Shown in pieces: positions 1 through 8,593 of a stretch of DNA of 64,000 nt. Source of the stretch: SIG78 sp045585955 (lineage in GTDB: Bacteria > Verrucomicrobiota > Lentisphaeria > Victivallales > Victivallaceae); assembly GCA_045585955.1 (NCBI GenBank), contig JAZMZK010000098.1:1-64000 (forward strand). The letters run 5' to 3'. Positions within the stretch are counted from its first letter, which is position 1, and each line of letters opens with the position of its first letter. A program made the position numbers and the translations under genes. The notes beneath the pieces are model-generated. The model made no database searches. It saw only the letters and a list, made by a program, of their open reading frames with translations, and was not told where the DNA came from.

Positions 1-206
1 CCTCCTTTGTTGGAGGTTTGATGGGACAAGGATAATCTACCACAAAGTGGCTCTTTTGATAACCTTTTATGAAAAAAAATAAAGGAATTTGCAAGTTTTG
101 TAAGTAATACATTGATTATCAGATAATTAAGTATAATTAAACAAAGAAAAATTTGACATTAACTTAACTATTGAAAGGAAATTTCTTATGGAAAAATCTT
201 CAAATA
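1..206. other. Window edge, no confident gene
   Basis: One frame reads SFVGGLMGQG and stops at 33-35, which could be the last codons of a gene cut by the window edge, but ten codons are too few to judge. Bases 1-16 form a short CCTCC/GGAGG hairpin. The rest is AT-rich and probably holds the promoter of the next gene. A good ribosome binding site (GAAAGGA, 174-180) sits in front of an ATG at 188 that opens only a 10-codon frame. Confidence 0.3.
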
Positions 207-560
207 ATGAAGCCGTATAATAAATTCAAAGTAAAAGATTTTCAACTGTCAGAGGAACTGGAAGTAATGCTTCGCAAGGGATATCTCTGGCGTTATTGGT
301 CGGTATGGATATGCGGCATTTTATTTATCCTTAATTGTGCTTGGTACGATAAAGTTGAATGGCTTGCCAATATGAAATACCCGTGGTCACTGCTTTTGTT
401 TTTTGCCTCTCTTTTTATATATATTGTCCGTATCCCCGGAAAATGCCCCGTATGCAAACGCAGAATGTCTGTCGGCGGTTTTACAAAGAAAAAACATTGT
501 ATCATAGTTCAATATTGCAAAACTTGCAGGATTTACGGTAAAACTGGAATCAAGCTCTGA
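207..560 (+). CDS. Small membrane protein with C-terminal zinc ribbon
   Basis: No family recognised. From the ATG at 207 the protein has about 117 residues, two hydrophobic segments (WSVWICGILFIL and YPWSLLLFFASLFIYIV) and a C-terminal pair of CxxC motifs (CPVC and CKTC) that look like a zinc ribbon. The start is doubtful: the only good Shine-Dalgarno, at 174-180, serves an ATG at 188 in another frame that stops after ten codons, MEKSSNNEAV. A one-base indel near 215 would join that start to this frame, so the gene may be frameshifted. A TTG at 171 is in frame but has no ribosome binding site. Confidence 0.5.
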   Translation: MKPYNKFKVKDFQLSEELEVMLRKGYLWRYWSVWICGILFILNCAWYDKVEWLANMKYPWSLLLFFASLFIYIVRIPGKCPVCKRRMSVGGFTKKKHCIIVQYCKTCRIYGKTGIKL

Positions 561-792
561 AATAATATTTTCTGAAGGTAAGGCATTTGAACCATCCATT
601 GCTTGCTTCGAATATTTCTATATCAGGAAAACCGATGTAATTTGTTATAAAAGCTCTGTACTTCGGTATTCACTTTTATCCTGGATCATAACCAATGGAA
701 TTACTTATTTACGGTATTTGCTTGATCCAATGAGTTTACAAGGTCCCGAGGGCGTATTACTCTATTTTTTGGCTGGCTTTATTTATGGATAA
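508..792 (+). pseudogene. Open frame without start, possible gene remnant
   Basis: This frame is open for 94 codons and ends at TAA 790-792, but has no ATG, GTG or TTG until about 720-730. It reads as a plausible, partly hydrophobic protein segment (for example YSLLSWIITNGITYLRYLL). It overlaps the end of the zinc-ribbon gene in another frame, as expected if one longer gene had been broken by an indel. No homology recognised; calling it a remnant is an inference from the missing start. Confidence 0.3.
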
Positions 793-973
793 CATCTATA
801 CTTGTTTTTTTGTGTATTTAACTGTTCGGAAACTCCTCTGCATGATCAATAAGAAAAATAATCGCCGCAATACATCTGTTGAAACATATAAAAACTGTTA
901 TCTGCAGTTGTAAATACCTGCGGAATATGGTATATTACAGAAAAACGGCTGATTTGAGTATGGAGCAGCAACT
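793..973. other. Intergenic, nothing recognised
   Basis: AT-rich spacer with no convincing reading frame. It ends in a GGAGCAG ribosome binding site for the gene at 974. Confidence 0.4.
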
Positions 974-1405
974 ATGAGAATAAAGTTCGTCGGGATCACA
1001 CTGTTATTTACAGTACCAATCATACTTGTACTTGTTTTTGATCAGGCAAGTACATTATCGCTCTGGAATTTTCTGGAAAATATTTCCGGAACTATATTTT
1101 TTATTGATTTGCCGATCGGGATGTGTTTGCTGCACTGTTACTTCCCGCAACTTTTCCGCCATCACAAAAGCGGACATTATTCCATTGTGCCGTGGGGAAT
1201 ATTTTTCCTCGGCTGCTGGGGTATCGTTGCTTTGGGAATGTTCCTTGAAACGCAGTTCGGTGACTATCCTGACAATGGGTTTTCGGTTGCTTGTGCTTAC
1301 CTTTTCGGCTGGGCGTATATCTGGGTTACGATGATCCCAATCGGAGCTATTTATCTGTTGATCCGGGGAATTCAAAAACTATGGGATAAAAGAAGCAAAC
1401 ATTGA
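974..1405 (+). CDS. Hypothetical four-helix membrane protein
   Basis: A protein of 143 residues with about four hydrophobic helices: a signal-anchor-like N-terminus (GITLLFTVPIILVLVF), IFFIDLPIGMCLLHCYF, WGIFFLGCWGIVALGMFL and a last long one (YLFGWAYIWVTMIPIGAIYLLI) followed by a basic tail, KLWDKRSKH. The ATG follows GGAGCAG at good spacing. No family recognised. It lies 46 bases before a lipoprotein gene on the same strand, so the two may be co-transcribed. Confidence 0.55.
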   Translation: MRIKFVGITLLFTVPIILVLVFDQASTLSLWNFLENISGTIFFIDLPIGMCLLHCYFPQLFRHHKSGHYSIVPWGIFFLGCWGIVALGMFLETQFGDYPDNGFSVACAYLFGWAYIWVTMIPIGAIYLLIRGIQKLWDKRSKH

Positions 1406-1451
1406 CCAGTATACAGATTAAAAGCTATGGGGGAGATTAAAAAGCAGTATT

Positions 1452-1973
1452 ATGAAATCCGTATGGAATGGAAAAAGTAAGTTAATATTATTCTTTGGGA
1501 TCTTTATTGGAATAATTCTTTTGCCGGGATGTGATGATTCACCAACACGCCCCGGTGAAGGATTTTATTCTTATCAGGGCTACCGTGATTGGTGGCGAAT
1601 ACCGTTGCGTTTTCCGTATCAAATCACAGTGCTTGATACTTTTGATTATGGCACTTTGGAAAAATATGATCCGTTATCACTTATTGCGGATCCCAAATGT
1701 GAAACTGTTGTTGAAAATATTTCTGCAATAGGTTATGATGGAAAATTTGCGGTGTTTCAGCAACGCAATGTTGAAAAACCTTATGGATGTTTGATTTATG
1801 CTTCAGGCTCGGTGCGGAACTTTGCAACCACAGAAGAACTTGACCGTTTTATAAAATTGAACTATCCGGATTCTGCTTTGCCGGAAATGATGGAATTGGA
1901 AAAGTTCTATAATCTGATGTGGCAGGCAATAGAAAAAATAAAACAAACCGATCCGCAAAAACTTGCCTACTGA
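1452..1973 (+). CDS. Hypothetical lipoprotein
   Basis: 173 residues. The N-terminus has a basic stretch, a hydrophobic core and an LPGC lipobox, so the mature protein should be lipid-anchored at Cys27. The mature part is soluble and aromatic-rich with no domain I recognise; it has two further cysteines that could pair. Its stop codon lies inside the left arm of an inverted repeat (1970-2144), so the 3' end of this mRNA should be structured. It may be an operon partner of the membrane protein upstream. Confidence 0.6.
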   Translation: MKSVWNGKSKLILFFGIFIGIILLPGCDDSPTRPGEGFYSYQGYRDWWRIPLRFPYQITVLDTFDYGTLEKYDPLSLIADPKCETVVENISAIGYDGKFAVFQQRNVEKPYGCLIYASGSVRNFATTEELDRFIKLNYPDSALPEMMELEKFYNLMWQAIEKIKQTDPQKLAY

Positions 1974-2144
1974 AAAGTCGCAAGTTGGTATCTTTTTTCG
2001 TGGCATTTTGCGTTTGTTTCGGAGAAAAATTCCTTTCGGTTGAGTAGAAAATTTTTCTCTGTTGCATAAAAAGGCAAAAACAGAGATATTTTCGCAGTTT
2101 AACGAAGCAGTGAGCATTTTTCACTAACTTGCAACCTTTTTCAG
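1970..2144. repeat. Nested inverted repeat, about 175 bp
   Basis: The outer arms are 1970-1988 (CTGAAAAGTCGCAAGTTGG) and 2126-2144 (AACTTGCAACCTTTTTCAG), complementary with a few mismatches. Inside lies a second pair, GAGAAAAATT with AATTTTTCTC, and a third, CTCTGTT with AACAGAG. This nesting suggests either a small non-autonomous mobile element or a structured RNA. No coding potential is seen within it. The left arm contains the stop codon of the lipoprotein gene. Confidence 0.45.
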
Positions 2145-2199
2145 TTTGAGAAACATTTTCCGAACAATTAAAACAACCCCGACCATTTGCAGTATATAC

Positions 2200-2250
2200 G
2201 GAATTTCAGACGCTCCTTTTGAGGGTGTTTGAAATTCCGTTTTTTATTTT
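2200..2250 (+). terminator. Rho-independent terminator
   Basis: A hairpin with arms 2200-2216 and 2221-2238 (GGAATTTCAGACGCTCC against GAGGGTGTTTGAAATTCC, with some G-U pairs and a TTTT loop) is followed by a T-rich run at 2239-2250. It would end transcription from the small membrane protein and lipoprotein genes. Confidence 0.6.
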
Positions 2251-2817
2251 TCCAGCAACAGGCAGTCTGAAAAATCCGCTTTTGATGCAATGGTCGGCTT
2301 GTTTTGAGTTTTTATAAAAATTCAGATTTTCTGCTGTTGTATGCAACCACTCTCTAAAAACCGGCCTTAACTCCAGAGCCCCAAACTTCTTCCAATTTTT
2401 TATCTCTAAAAAAGTCATTACTTGCTGATGATAAACATAGTTATTCAGGAATTTTCTCCCGAAATAAACATAACCGCCGCACCATCATATACCCTTTGGA
2501 TAATTCTCCAAATTGGTTATGATCTTCGCATTTGACGGAAAACCGACTTCTGCAAAGAGAATAAAAAAGGCGGCAAGATAACTCCGGCCGTCTGTAAAGA
2601 GATTCTGCTAAAGAGGCAATATGATGCGGAATTCTGCTCCGGCATCAGGCAAACTGATGATCTGGATATAACAATTACCTTACCGCAGATCTATCTTGCA
2701 ATCGAAAACAATCAAATTGCAAATATTTGGTAATTTATCGTTCAGCAAATTGCAATGATCGCTGACGGTGATATATTATTTTACAAATATAAAAAATTAT
2801 GGCAGGAAAATAAATTT
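2251..2817. other. Gene-poor stretch with a decayed frame
   Basis: No convincing gene. Between about 2562 and 2733 one plus-strand frame is open for some 55 codons (ending ...IYLAIENNQIANIW) without a start codon, and a minus-strand 70-codon frame covers 2206-2418. Both may be remnants; neither shows a family I know. The last bases carry the AGGAAA ribosome binding site of the aldo/keto reductase. Confidence 0.3.
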
Positions 2818-3924
2818 ATGAAAAAAGAACTTGCGCTGGGCATGATGCGGTTGCCCGTAACTTCGGATAAAAAAATTGATTATCACAAAACCAATCAGCT
2901 GGTGGATTATTTTCTGGAACAGGGATTCCGGAAATTTGATACAGCCGAACTTTATCACGATACTCAATCCGAATCTGCCATCCGGGAGTGCATTGTCAAA
3001 CGCCATAACCGGGACTCTTTTGAAATCGCCGACAAGTTGACTTCGTGGCGGATCGCAGAAGACAGCAGTGCCGAAGAGTTTTTCCGAAAACAGCTGCAAG
3101 TTACCAATTTAGATTATTTTGACCGCTATTTACTGCATTCAGTAGAAGAAAAAATCTATCCGGGGGCGGTGGAAAAGCGCTATTTTGATTTTATTCTTGA
3201 GAAAAAAGCCCGGGGTTTTGTCCGGGAAGCCGGTTTTTCGTTCCACGGCAAGCCGGATCTTTTGGACAAAGTTCTTACCGAATACCCGGAAATGGAATTT
3301 GTGCAGCTGCAAATCAACTATGCTGACTGGGATAACCCCTCTGTACGCGCCGGAGAATGTTACAATGTTGCCCGGAAACATGGGAAAAAAATCCTGATCA
3401 TGGAACCGGTAAAGGGTGGGCTTCTTGCCAACTTGCCCCCGGCAGCGGTCAAACTCCTGAAAGATGCTGCACCGGATAAAAGTATTGCCTCCTGGGCGGT
3501 GCGTTTTGCCGCCGGATTGGAGGGTGTGGATACGGTTTTAAGCGGTATATCCAACATGGAACAGATGGTTGACAATGTTGCGCTGCTGAAAAATTTTCAG
3601 CCGTTGAACGCTGCTGAAAAACGAACACTGCAAGAAGTTGTAGCATTGTTGACCAAGATCCCCCGGGTCGGCTGCACCGGGTGCGGTTATTGTCTGCCGG
3701 TATGCCCCAAAAACCTGCCGATCCCGGGATTTATTAACATTTTGAATAATGTAAAAATGTTTGGCGATCTCTCTCAGATCCGCAATTCATACAAATTTCA
3801 TGCTACCCAGCACGCTGCCGATGAATGTATAAACTGCAAAAAATGCACCAATGTTTGTCCGCAACATCTGGAGATCCCAACTCATTTAGCCGATCTGGCA
3901 AATTGGGCAAAAAGTGATAGATGA
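2818..3924 (+). CDS. Aldo/keto reductase with C-terminal 4Fe-4S ferredoxin domain
   Basis: 368 residues. Residues 1-270 form an aldo/keto reductase TIM barrel with the expected catalytic tetrad in place: Asp41 and Tyr46 (DTAELYHD), Lys73 (ADKL) and His107 (LLHS). Residues 280-355 carry two 4Fe-4S motifs, CTGCGYCLPVCP (Cys286-296) and CINCKKCTNVCP (Cys337-347). This fusion is a known family in anaerobes, probably passing electrons between ferredoxin and a carbonyl substrate; the substrate cannot be told. I chose the ATG at 2818 because AGGAAA lies just upstream; an earlier ATG at 2755 lacks a site. It stands alone, with no operon partners. Confidence 0.88.
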   Translation: MKKELALGMMRLPVTSDKKIDYHKTNQLVDYFLEQGFRKFDTAELYHDTQSESAIRECIVKRHNRDSFEIADKLTSWRIAEDSSAEEFFRKQLQVTNLDYFDRYLLHSVEEKIYPGAVEKRYFDFILEKKARGFVREAGFSFHGKPDLLDKVLTEYPEMEFVQLQINYADWDNPSVRAGECYNVARKHGKKILIMEPVKGGLLANLPPAAVKLLKDAAPDKSIASWAVRFAAGLEGVDTVLSGISNMEQMVDNVALLKNFQPLNAAEKRTLQEVVALLTKIPRVGCTGCGYCLPVCPKNLPIPGFINILNNVKMFGDLSQIRNSYKFHATQHAADECINCKKCTNVCPQHLEIPTHLADLANWAKSDR

Positions 3925-4092
3925 ATAAAAAATATTACCGGAAAAAATGCCATTGGCAAAAAGCCGAAAATGCTCCCTTCCTCTGATATACTTGATTGCA
4001 TCAAGCATACATTCAATGTGTTATTTTCATACCGGGTAACTCCCGGAAAAAACTGATAAAAGAAGCATTTTTTATAATTACTCCTTTGTAAT

Positions 4093-4120
4093 TTGCGCTT
4101 TTTGTATTATAGTATATATT
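4093..4120 (+). promoter_or_regulatory. Possible promoter of the polysaccharide locus
   Basis: TTGCGC (4093-4098), a 16-base spacer and TATATT (4115-4120) resemble a weak sigma-70 promoter. It is placed about 100 bases before the first gene of the long polysaccharide operon, leaving a long untranslated leader. The match is imperfect and was judged by eye. Confidence 0.35.
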
Positions 4121-4222
4121 GTTGTTGTTTGCTCAAGCGTTATTTACTTATTTGACTTAACAGCGGCATTGTTGTACAAATTGAAAAAATATGGCAGTTT
4201 TAACAGAAAGATGTATCTACTT

Positions 4223-4822
4223 ATGAAAAAATATATTCTGGCCGCCTGGCTATTCGCTTTGGCAGGTTCATCCGCTATGGCAGCTTATCAGTACAATGTT
4301 AATGGCAATCAGGGGTGGCTATCTTTTGACGGCGACACGACTCTTGCGTTTGATCTTATCCTTGACAGCCGTAAAGATAAAGACAACGGTCAGGATAATT
4401 ATATTGACCGCGGTCAGGGCTTTGCCGATTACGGCTGGTATAATCTGGATACCGGCGCCAGCGGCTCCTTCAACAACGGCATGAGTGCTTCATTTACCGA
4501 AAATGACCGCATCGGCTTCTGGGTAAAGGATAATGTGGGCGATATTTATGTTTCGACCAAACCGGAAAAGGATTCTGCTGCTAATGTGATTTGGGGCAAA
4601 TCCCGGGAACTTGACGGCGGATTCAGCGTTGCCGGCGGGAATTTCGGTTCCAACGGCACCCAGGAGTATTATGTGTTCAAAGTCAATACTGCCAATGCCA
4701 ACGGCAGCAAAACACCTTCCGGTCAGCCTTTGCCGGGAATTATTGCAGTTTTGGCAGCAGGCGGCATCGCTTTCGGTGTAAGTAAATTATATCGTAACAA
4801 AAAAAATAATATTGCGAAATGA
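4223..4822 (+). CDS. Secreted protein with GQPLPG C-terminal sorting-like signal (A)
   Basis: 199 residues. It has a signal peptide (MKKYILAAWLFALAGSSAMA, cut before Ala21), a soluble beta-rich domain with a GWYN motif near residue 71, and a three-part C-terminus: GQPLPG (167-172), a hydrophobic helix of about 18 residues, then a basic tail (RNKKNN). This is the layout of PEP-CTERM-type exosortase substrates, but with PLPG in place of PEP. The exosortase gene lies three genes on. It is paralogous to the next protein, whose start overlaps this stop (ATGA). I prefer the ATG at 4223 because it begins the signal peptide; an ATG at 4211 is possible. Surface anchoring is inferred. Confidence 0.72.
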   Translation: MKKYILAAWLFALAGSSAMAAYQYNVNGNQGWLSFDGDTTLAFDLILDSRKDKDNGQDNYIDRGQGFADYGWYNLDTGASGSFNNGMSASFTENDRIGFWVKDNVGDIYVSTKPEKDSAANVIWGKSRELDGGFSVAGGNFGSNGTQEYYVFKVNTANANGSKTPSGQPLPGIIAVLAAGGIAFGVSKLYRNKKNNIAK

Positions 4823-5520
4823 AAAAGTTTTCTATGCTTTGTGCCGCCGCTTTGAGTGCGGTGGCTTTTCCCGCTTCGGCGGCACTTCAATACAGTTTGC
4901 AGACCGGTACCGGCGAGGCGTGGTTTTCGGTGGATTCCAAGCAAACGGTCTATGTGGATGTAAAGAAAAATGATGGTTCCAATGTAGCGATCGGCGACTC
5001 CGTTATCAGCAATATCGGCTGGTATAATTACAGCGAGGTCGCAAGCTATCGCAACGGCAATAATGGCGGTCGCCCCGGAGGGAATCATAATAACTGGCGT
5101 CCGGGCAGCCCCGGCGGCAATACAACTTCTGCCGCCATGCCGGAACTGCATTATGGAGATATGAAAACCGGGGTATTGGGGGAATTTTCTGCCGGAGATA
5201 AAATCGTATTGTGGGTGGAAACCACCTCCGCCAACGGCAAAAAGGAAACTTTTACCATGTACAGCCCCACCTCGCAGGATAGCGATATTTGGATGTTGAG
5301 CAAATCCGGCGACAGCATCATCTTCAACTGGGGCGACTTTGGCGTTGATTACGGGAAAAAATCCCAGAATGCCCTCAATCCGGCTGGATTCCAGTTCGCT
5401 ATTTCCACCAACGCCCCCACTTCCGGTCAGCCTTTGCCGGGGATCATTGCCACTTTGATCGTGGGCGGCGGCACGGTGCTTTACCTGAAAAAGCGCAAGA
5501 AACTTTACGCTGCAAAATAA
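4819..5520 (+). CDS. Secreted protein with GQPLPG C-terminal sorting-like signal (B)
   Basis: 233 residues, paralogue of the gene before it. Signal peptide ending FPASAA (about residue 22); a GWYN motif near 67-70; a low-complexity Gly/Asn/Pro insert (about 79-105) that protein A lacks; then a conserved LW/FW-containing segment. The C-terminus is GQPLPG (203-208), a hydrophobic helix (IIATLIVGGGTVLYL) and the basic cluster KKRKK. The SGQPLPGIIA stretch is shared exactly with protein A, while the mature parts have diverged, as expected for a signal read by a dedicated enzyme. Probable exosortase substrate and surface or matrix protein. Confidence 0.72.
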   Translation: MKKFSMLCAAALSAVAFPASAALQYSLQTGTGEAWFSVDSKQTVYVDVKKNDGSNVAIGDSVISNIGWYNYSEVASYRNGNNGGRPGGNHNNWRPGSPGGNTTSAAMPELHYGDMKTGVLGEFSAGDKIVLWVETTSANGKKETFTMYSPTSQDSDIWMLSKSGDSIIFNWGDFGVDYGKKSQNALNPAGFQFAISTNAPTSGQPLPGIIATLIVGGGTVLYLKKRKKLYAAK

Positions 5521-5550
5521 GTTTTGGAAAAATGCCGATAGTAAAAGGAT

Positions 5551-7725
5551 ATGAAAAAATCTGGAAAAAAACGCATTATTCTCATTACTGCTGCCTTGCT
5601 GATACTCTTTGCTTGTATCGGCATGACGGCGGTTCTGCTTTTTTCCAATTACCGTAATGTGGCACTTTTCAAAGAGGCTAAAGGCAACTTTCAGCGGGGC
5701 GATGATAAATCGCTGGATGCTGCCGAAGCTCAACTTTTGCAGCTTATCCGCAATGACGATGATAACGAAAATGCTTACATCATGCTTGCTGCCATTGCCG
5801 GAAAACGCAAGGTTTATCCCGAGCAGGTCTATTACAGCTTTATGGCACACAAGCTCAATCCTTTGAGTGCGGCTAACAAGGCTGAATATATCAAAAGTTT
5901 GCTCTATGCCCGGGAGTTTGAACGGCTGGAAAATTTTCTTTCGCACCAGACTGATCTTTCCAGCAAAGATAAACAAATATTGCTTTATGCTGCCGGGCGT
6001 AACGGCAATATCAAAAAATACCCGACTCAACTTGACCGCCGCAGTGATGATAATAAGCTGGGAGAACTGGCTCTGCTGCTTTTTGAACATAAGCACTTGA
6101 GCGTTCAGGAAAAACTCTCCGTACTGGAACTTCATTTCAAGAGCGATGACCTGTTTTTGCAGCAGGAAGTTCTGGCGGCACAAGCCGAACTTTATCTGGA
6201 AGCCGGTCGGATCGATGATGCCGAAAAAGCTTTGCAGCAAGCCTGTAAACTCAATGAATTTGCCTTTGCTCCGGCGTTGGGGAGATTCTACGCCAACTTC
6301 CGCACTTTCGGTCAGGCATTGGAAGTTTTTGAAAAATATCTGAAAACTTACCACGATCAGGCAGTTGCCATGCAGACTGCGGAAATATATTGTCTGCTTA
6401 AAAAGATCGATAAGATCGCAGACTTGCGCCAGCAGTATCAAGCCGACTCCGGCACCGGCGGCATGTTGTGCTGTTACTACTTTGATGCATTGACAGCGTT
6501 GGCAAAAGGCGATATATCAGCATTGAAAGATCTGACCTTGCCTTTGCGGAAAAATATCAATACGCCGCTGGCAACATTCATGTTTTTGTGTGTGGATGTG
6601 CAAAGCGAAGATTGGGCGGCTATCCGGCAAAGCTACGCTGATCTGCTTGCCCACCGCAACTATCTGGATTTACAGAGCAGAGCGGATGATATGGTGGAAA
6701 ATTTGCTGAAAAGCTCTTTGAGTAAGTCCGCAAAAAATATGGAACAACAGCTGGGGCTGGCAAAAATGCTTTACCGCCGCAAGCCCACAGCATTTACGGC
6801 AAAATTTATCTTGCTTGCCAGCCGCAGCGGAAAAACTTTTGACCGAGCTTTACTGCAGGATGCTTTGAAAAAATTCACCAACGATCCGGGCATTATCAAG
6901 ATCGCCATTGAGTACAATTTGAACCGTGATCTGGAAGCGGCAAAAAGTTTGATTTCTCAATACAAGAAACTTTTCCCGGGAAAAGCGCAAGATACATTCC
7001 GTTACGAAATCGTTCTGGCACTTAAAAATAAGGATCTTGAGCAAGCCTCCCAACTCTTTCATGCCAACTATACTCCGGCAACGGCTCCGGAATATTGGCG
7101 TTTTGCCAGCTCGACTTTGCGGGAAGCAGATTTGATTTTTTTGAGCAAAAATAAAGAATATACCACCTATTGTCAGGCATTGCTGCTGCTGAAAAAAGGC
7201 GAAAAAGCTGCTGCTTGTGATCTTTTGGCAAAAGTACCAAACTCCGGAAATTGGGAGCTGCTCTTTTTTGCAGCCAAAACACTGGCGGAAAGCGGCAGAA
7301 ATCAGGCGGCGTTGAAAATATATTCCATCTTTCCTGAAAATACGCCTTACCAGCTTGCGGTGTTATTGAACAAAGCTGAAATTTATGCTGAAAATAATAA
7401 TATGGATATGGCGTTGGAGTCTTCCCGCCGGGCATACAGCATAGCACCGGATCTTCCGGAAACTCAATATTGCTATGCAGATAAACTCGATCGCACCAAT
7501 CAGCATGCAATAATACCCGATATAGTGAAGCTGACGCAGGATTCGCCATACCGCCGCAAACTGAAAACTTTGTGGATAAGCGGTATGCAGAAAAAAATCA
7601 CTTCCGGCAATGTAGCCCAAGAGCGGGAAAAAGTCCGGGAGCTGTGCCGCAAATTGCTGCTGGTCGATCCGGGAAATAAAGTTGCCAAAGAGTATCTCAA
7701 AAAATTAAACAAGATGCCGCAGTGA
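5551..7725 (+). CDS. Membrane-anchored TPR-repeat protein
   Basis: 724 residues. An N-terminal membrane helix (about residues 8-32, KRIILITAALLILFACIGMTAVLLF) is followed by a long alpha-helical region built of tetratricopeptide-like helix pairs, clearest near 195-270 and in the last 200 residues. There is no lipobox. TPR proteins are typical of exosortase and exopolysaccharide loci (for example the PrsT type, which is larger and a lipoprotein); this one sits between the two putative substrates and the exosortase, with only four bases to the exosortase start. A scaffolding or assembly role in the periplasm is likely but inferred. Confidence 0.7.
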   Translation: MKKSGKKRIILITAALLILFACIGMTAVLLFSNYRNVALFKEAKGNFQRGDDKSLDAAEAQLLQLIRNDDDNENAYIMLAAIAGKRKVYPEQVYYSFMAHKLNPLSAANKAEYIKSLLYAREFERLENFLSHQTDLSSKDKQILLYAAGRNGNIKKYPTQLDRRSDDNKLGELALLLFEHKHLSVQEKLSVLELHFKSDDLFLQQEVLAAQAELYLEAGRIDDAEKALQQACKLNEFAFAPALGRFYANFRTFGQALEVFEKYLKTYHDQAVAMQTAEIYCLLKKIDKIADLRQQYQADSGTGGMLCCYYFDALTALAKGDISALKDLTLPLRKNINTPLATFMFLCVDVQSEDWAAIRQSYADLLAHRNYLDLQSRADDMVENLLKSSLSKSAKNMEQQLGLAKMLYRRKPTAFTAKFILLASRSGKTFDRALLQDALKKFTNDPGIIKIAIEYNLNRDLEAAKSLISQYKKLFPGKAQDTFRYEIVLALKNKDLEQASQLFHANYTPATAPEYWRFASSTLREADLIFLSKNKEYTTYCQALLLLKKGEKAAACDLLAKVPNSGNWELLFFAAKTLAESGRNQAALKIYSIFPENTPYQLAVLLNKAEIYAENNNMDMALESSRRAYSIAPDLPETQYCYADKLDRTNQHAIIPDIVKLTQDSPYRRKLKTLWISGMQKKITSGNVAQEREKVRELCRKLLLVDPGNKVAKEYLKKLNKMPQ

Positions 7726-7729
7726 TAAT

Positions 7730-8593
7730 ATGAAGATATTTCTGAAAAGATCAATGAAACATCCCCTGGGAGTGCTGTACAGTGCACTGCTGGGGTTCAT
7801 TGCTTTTTCTGCGGCAGTGCCCATGCTCAATTCGGGGGCGTGGGATGCGGCTCTGGTGGATTTGATAATGGCGGCTGTGCTGATAACTCTTATGCTCAAA
7901 ACCTTTGTATCCACCTTTCGGCGGGAGTCCACTTTGCTCAACAAAATCACGGCATGGGGTATGCTGGCAGCAGCCAATATTCTGGCACTGCTGCCCAGTC
8001 ATGACTTCCCCGGCAGCTTGAGTACGGCATTGGCTTTTTCGCTGGTGATTTGTGCATTGGTGCTCTATTTCAGCGGAACACTTATGGCAAAAGTTTGTAT
8101 TGTGCCTGCGTTGTGGTGTTGTGTGTTTATGCCTTACCACGAAGAGTTTATGCTGATGTTGAGCTATCCCTTGCGGTTAAGTGCGACCTTGTTGAGTGTG
8201 CTGGTGCTGAAACTTTGCGGTGTGGAAGTGGCATTTGCCGGGACTTCGTTGAATTTACCCGATTTGAATATTGCCATTACCGACGCTTGCAGCGGAATAA
8301 ATCAGCTGGATGCCTTTATATTGATCGCCTTTATCGCCGTGGAAATGCTGCACAAAAAAACGGTGTGGAAACTCTTGCATTTTGCCTTTATGATCCCTTC
8401 CATAATTGCGGGCAACACTTTGCGGATCGTTATAACTGTTTTGCTCTACAAGGTTTTGGGCGATTGTGTGCTGGAAAATTTGTGGCACACGCTTTTGGGG
8501 TACACTCAAATATTCTTTGCCATGATCATATTCCTTCTTATCGGCAGGATTTTCCGGGAAAACCCGCCCGCACGCAAGGAGGATGAACAATGA
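7730..8593 (+). CDS. Exosortase (transpeptidase-like sorting enzyme)
   Basis: 287 residues with about eight membrane helices. The three invariant exosortase residues are present in the right order and spacing: Cys187 in TDACSGINQL, Arg232 in GNTLRIVIT and His253 in LWHTLLGY. Family members cut C-terminal PEP-CTERM-like signals in the inner membrane and probably join the protein to another molecule. The likely substrates are the two GQPLPG proteins encoded upstream, the only such proteins in this window. It is coupled to an EpsI-type gene by a four-base ATGA overlap, the usual partner in these loci. Subfamily cannot be assigned by eye. Confidence 0.88.
   Translation: MKIFLKRSMKHPLGVLYSALLGFIAFSAAVPMLNSGAWDAALVDLIMAAVLITLMLKTFVSTFRRESTLLNKITAWGMLAAANILALLPSHDFPGSLSTALAFSLVICALVLYFSGTLMAKVCIVPALWCCVFMPYHEEFMLMLSYPLRLSATLLSVLVLKLCGVEVAFAGTSLNLPDLNIAITDACSGINQLDAFILIAFIAVEMLHKKTVWKLLHFAFMIPSIIAGNTLRIVITVLLYKVLGDCVLENLWHTLLGYTQIFFAMIIFLLIGRIFRENPPARKEDEQ

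Noticed and set aside
4723..6441. Long minus-strand open frame (572 codons) opposite the sorting-signal and TPR genes
   Set aside because: It lies antisense to two well-supported genes with signal peptides and paralogy, and its own product has no recognisable domain.
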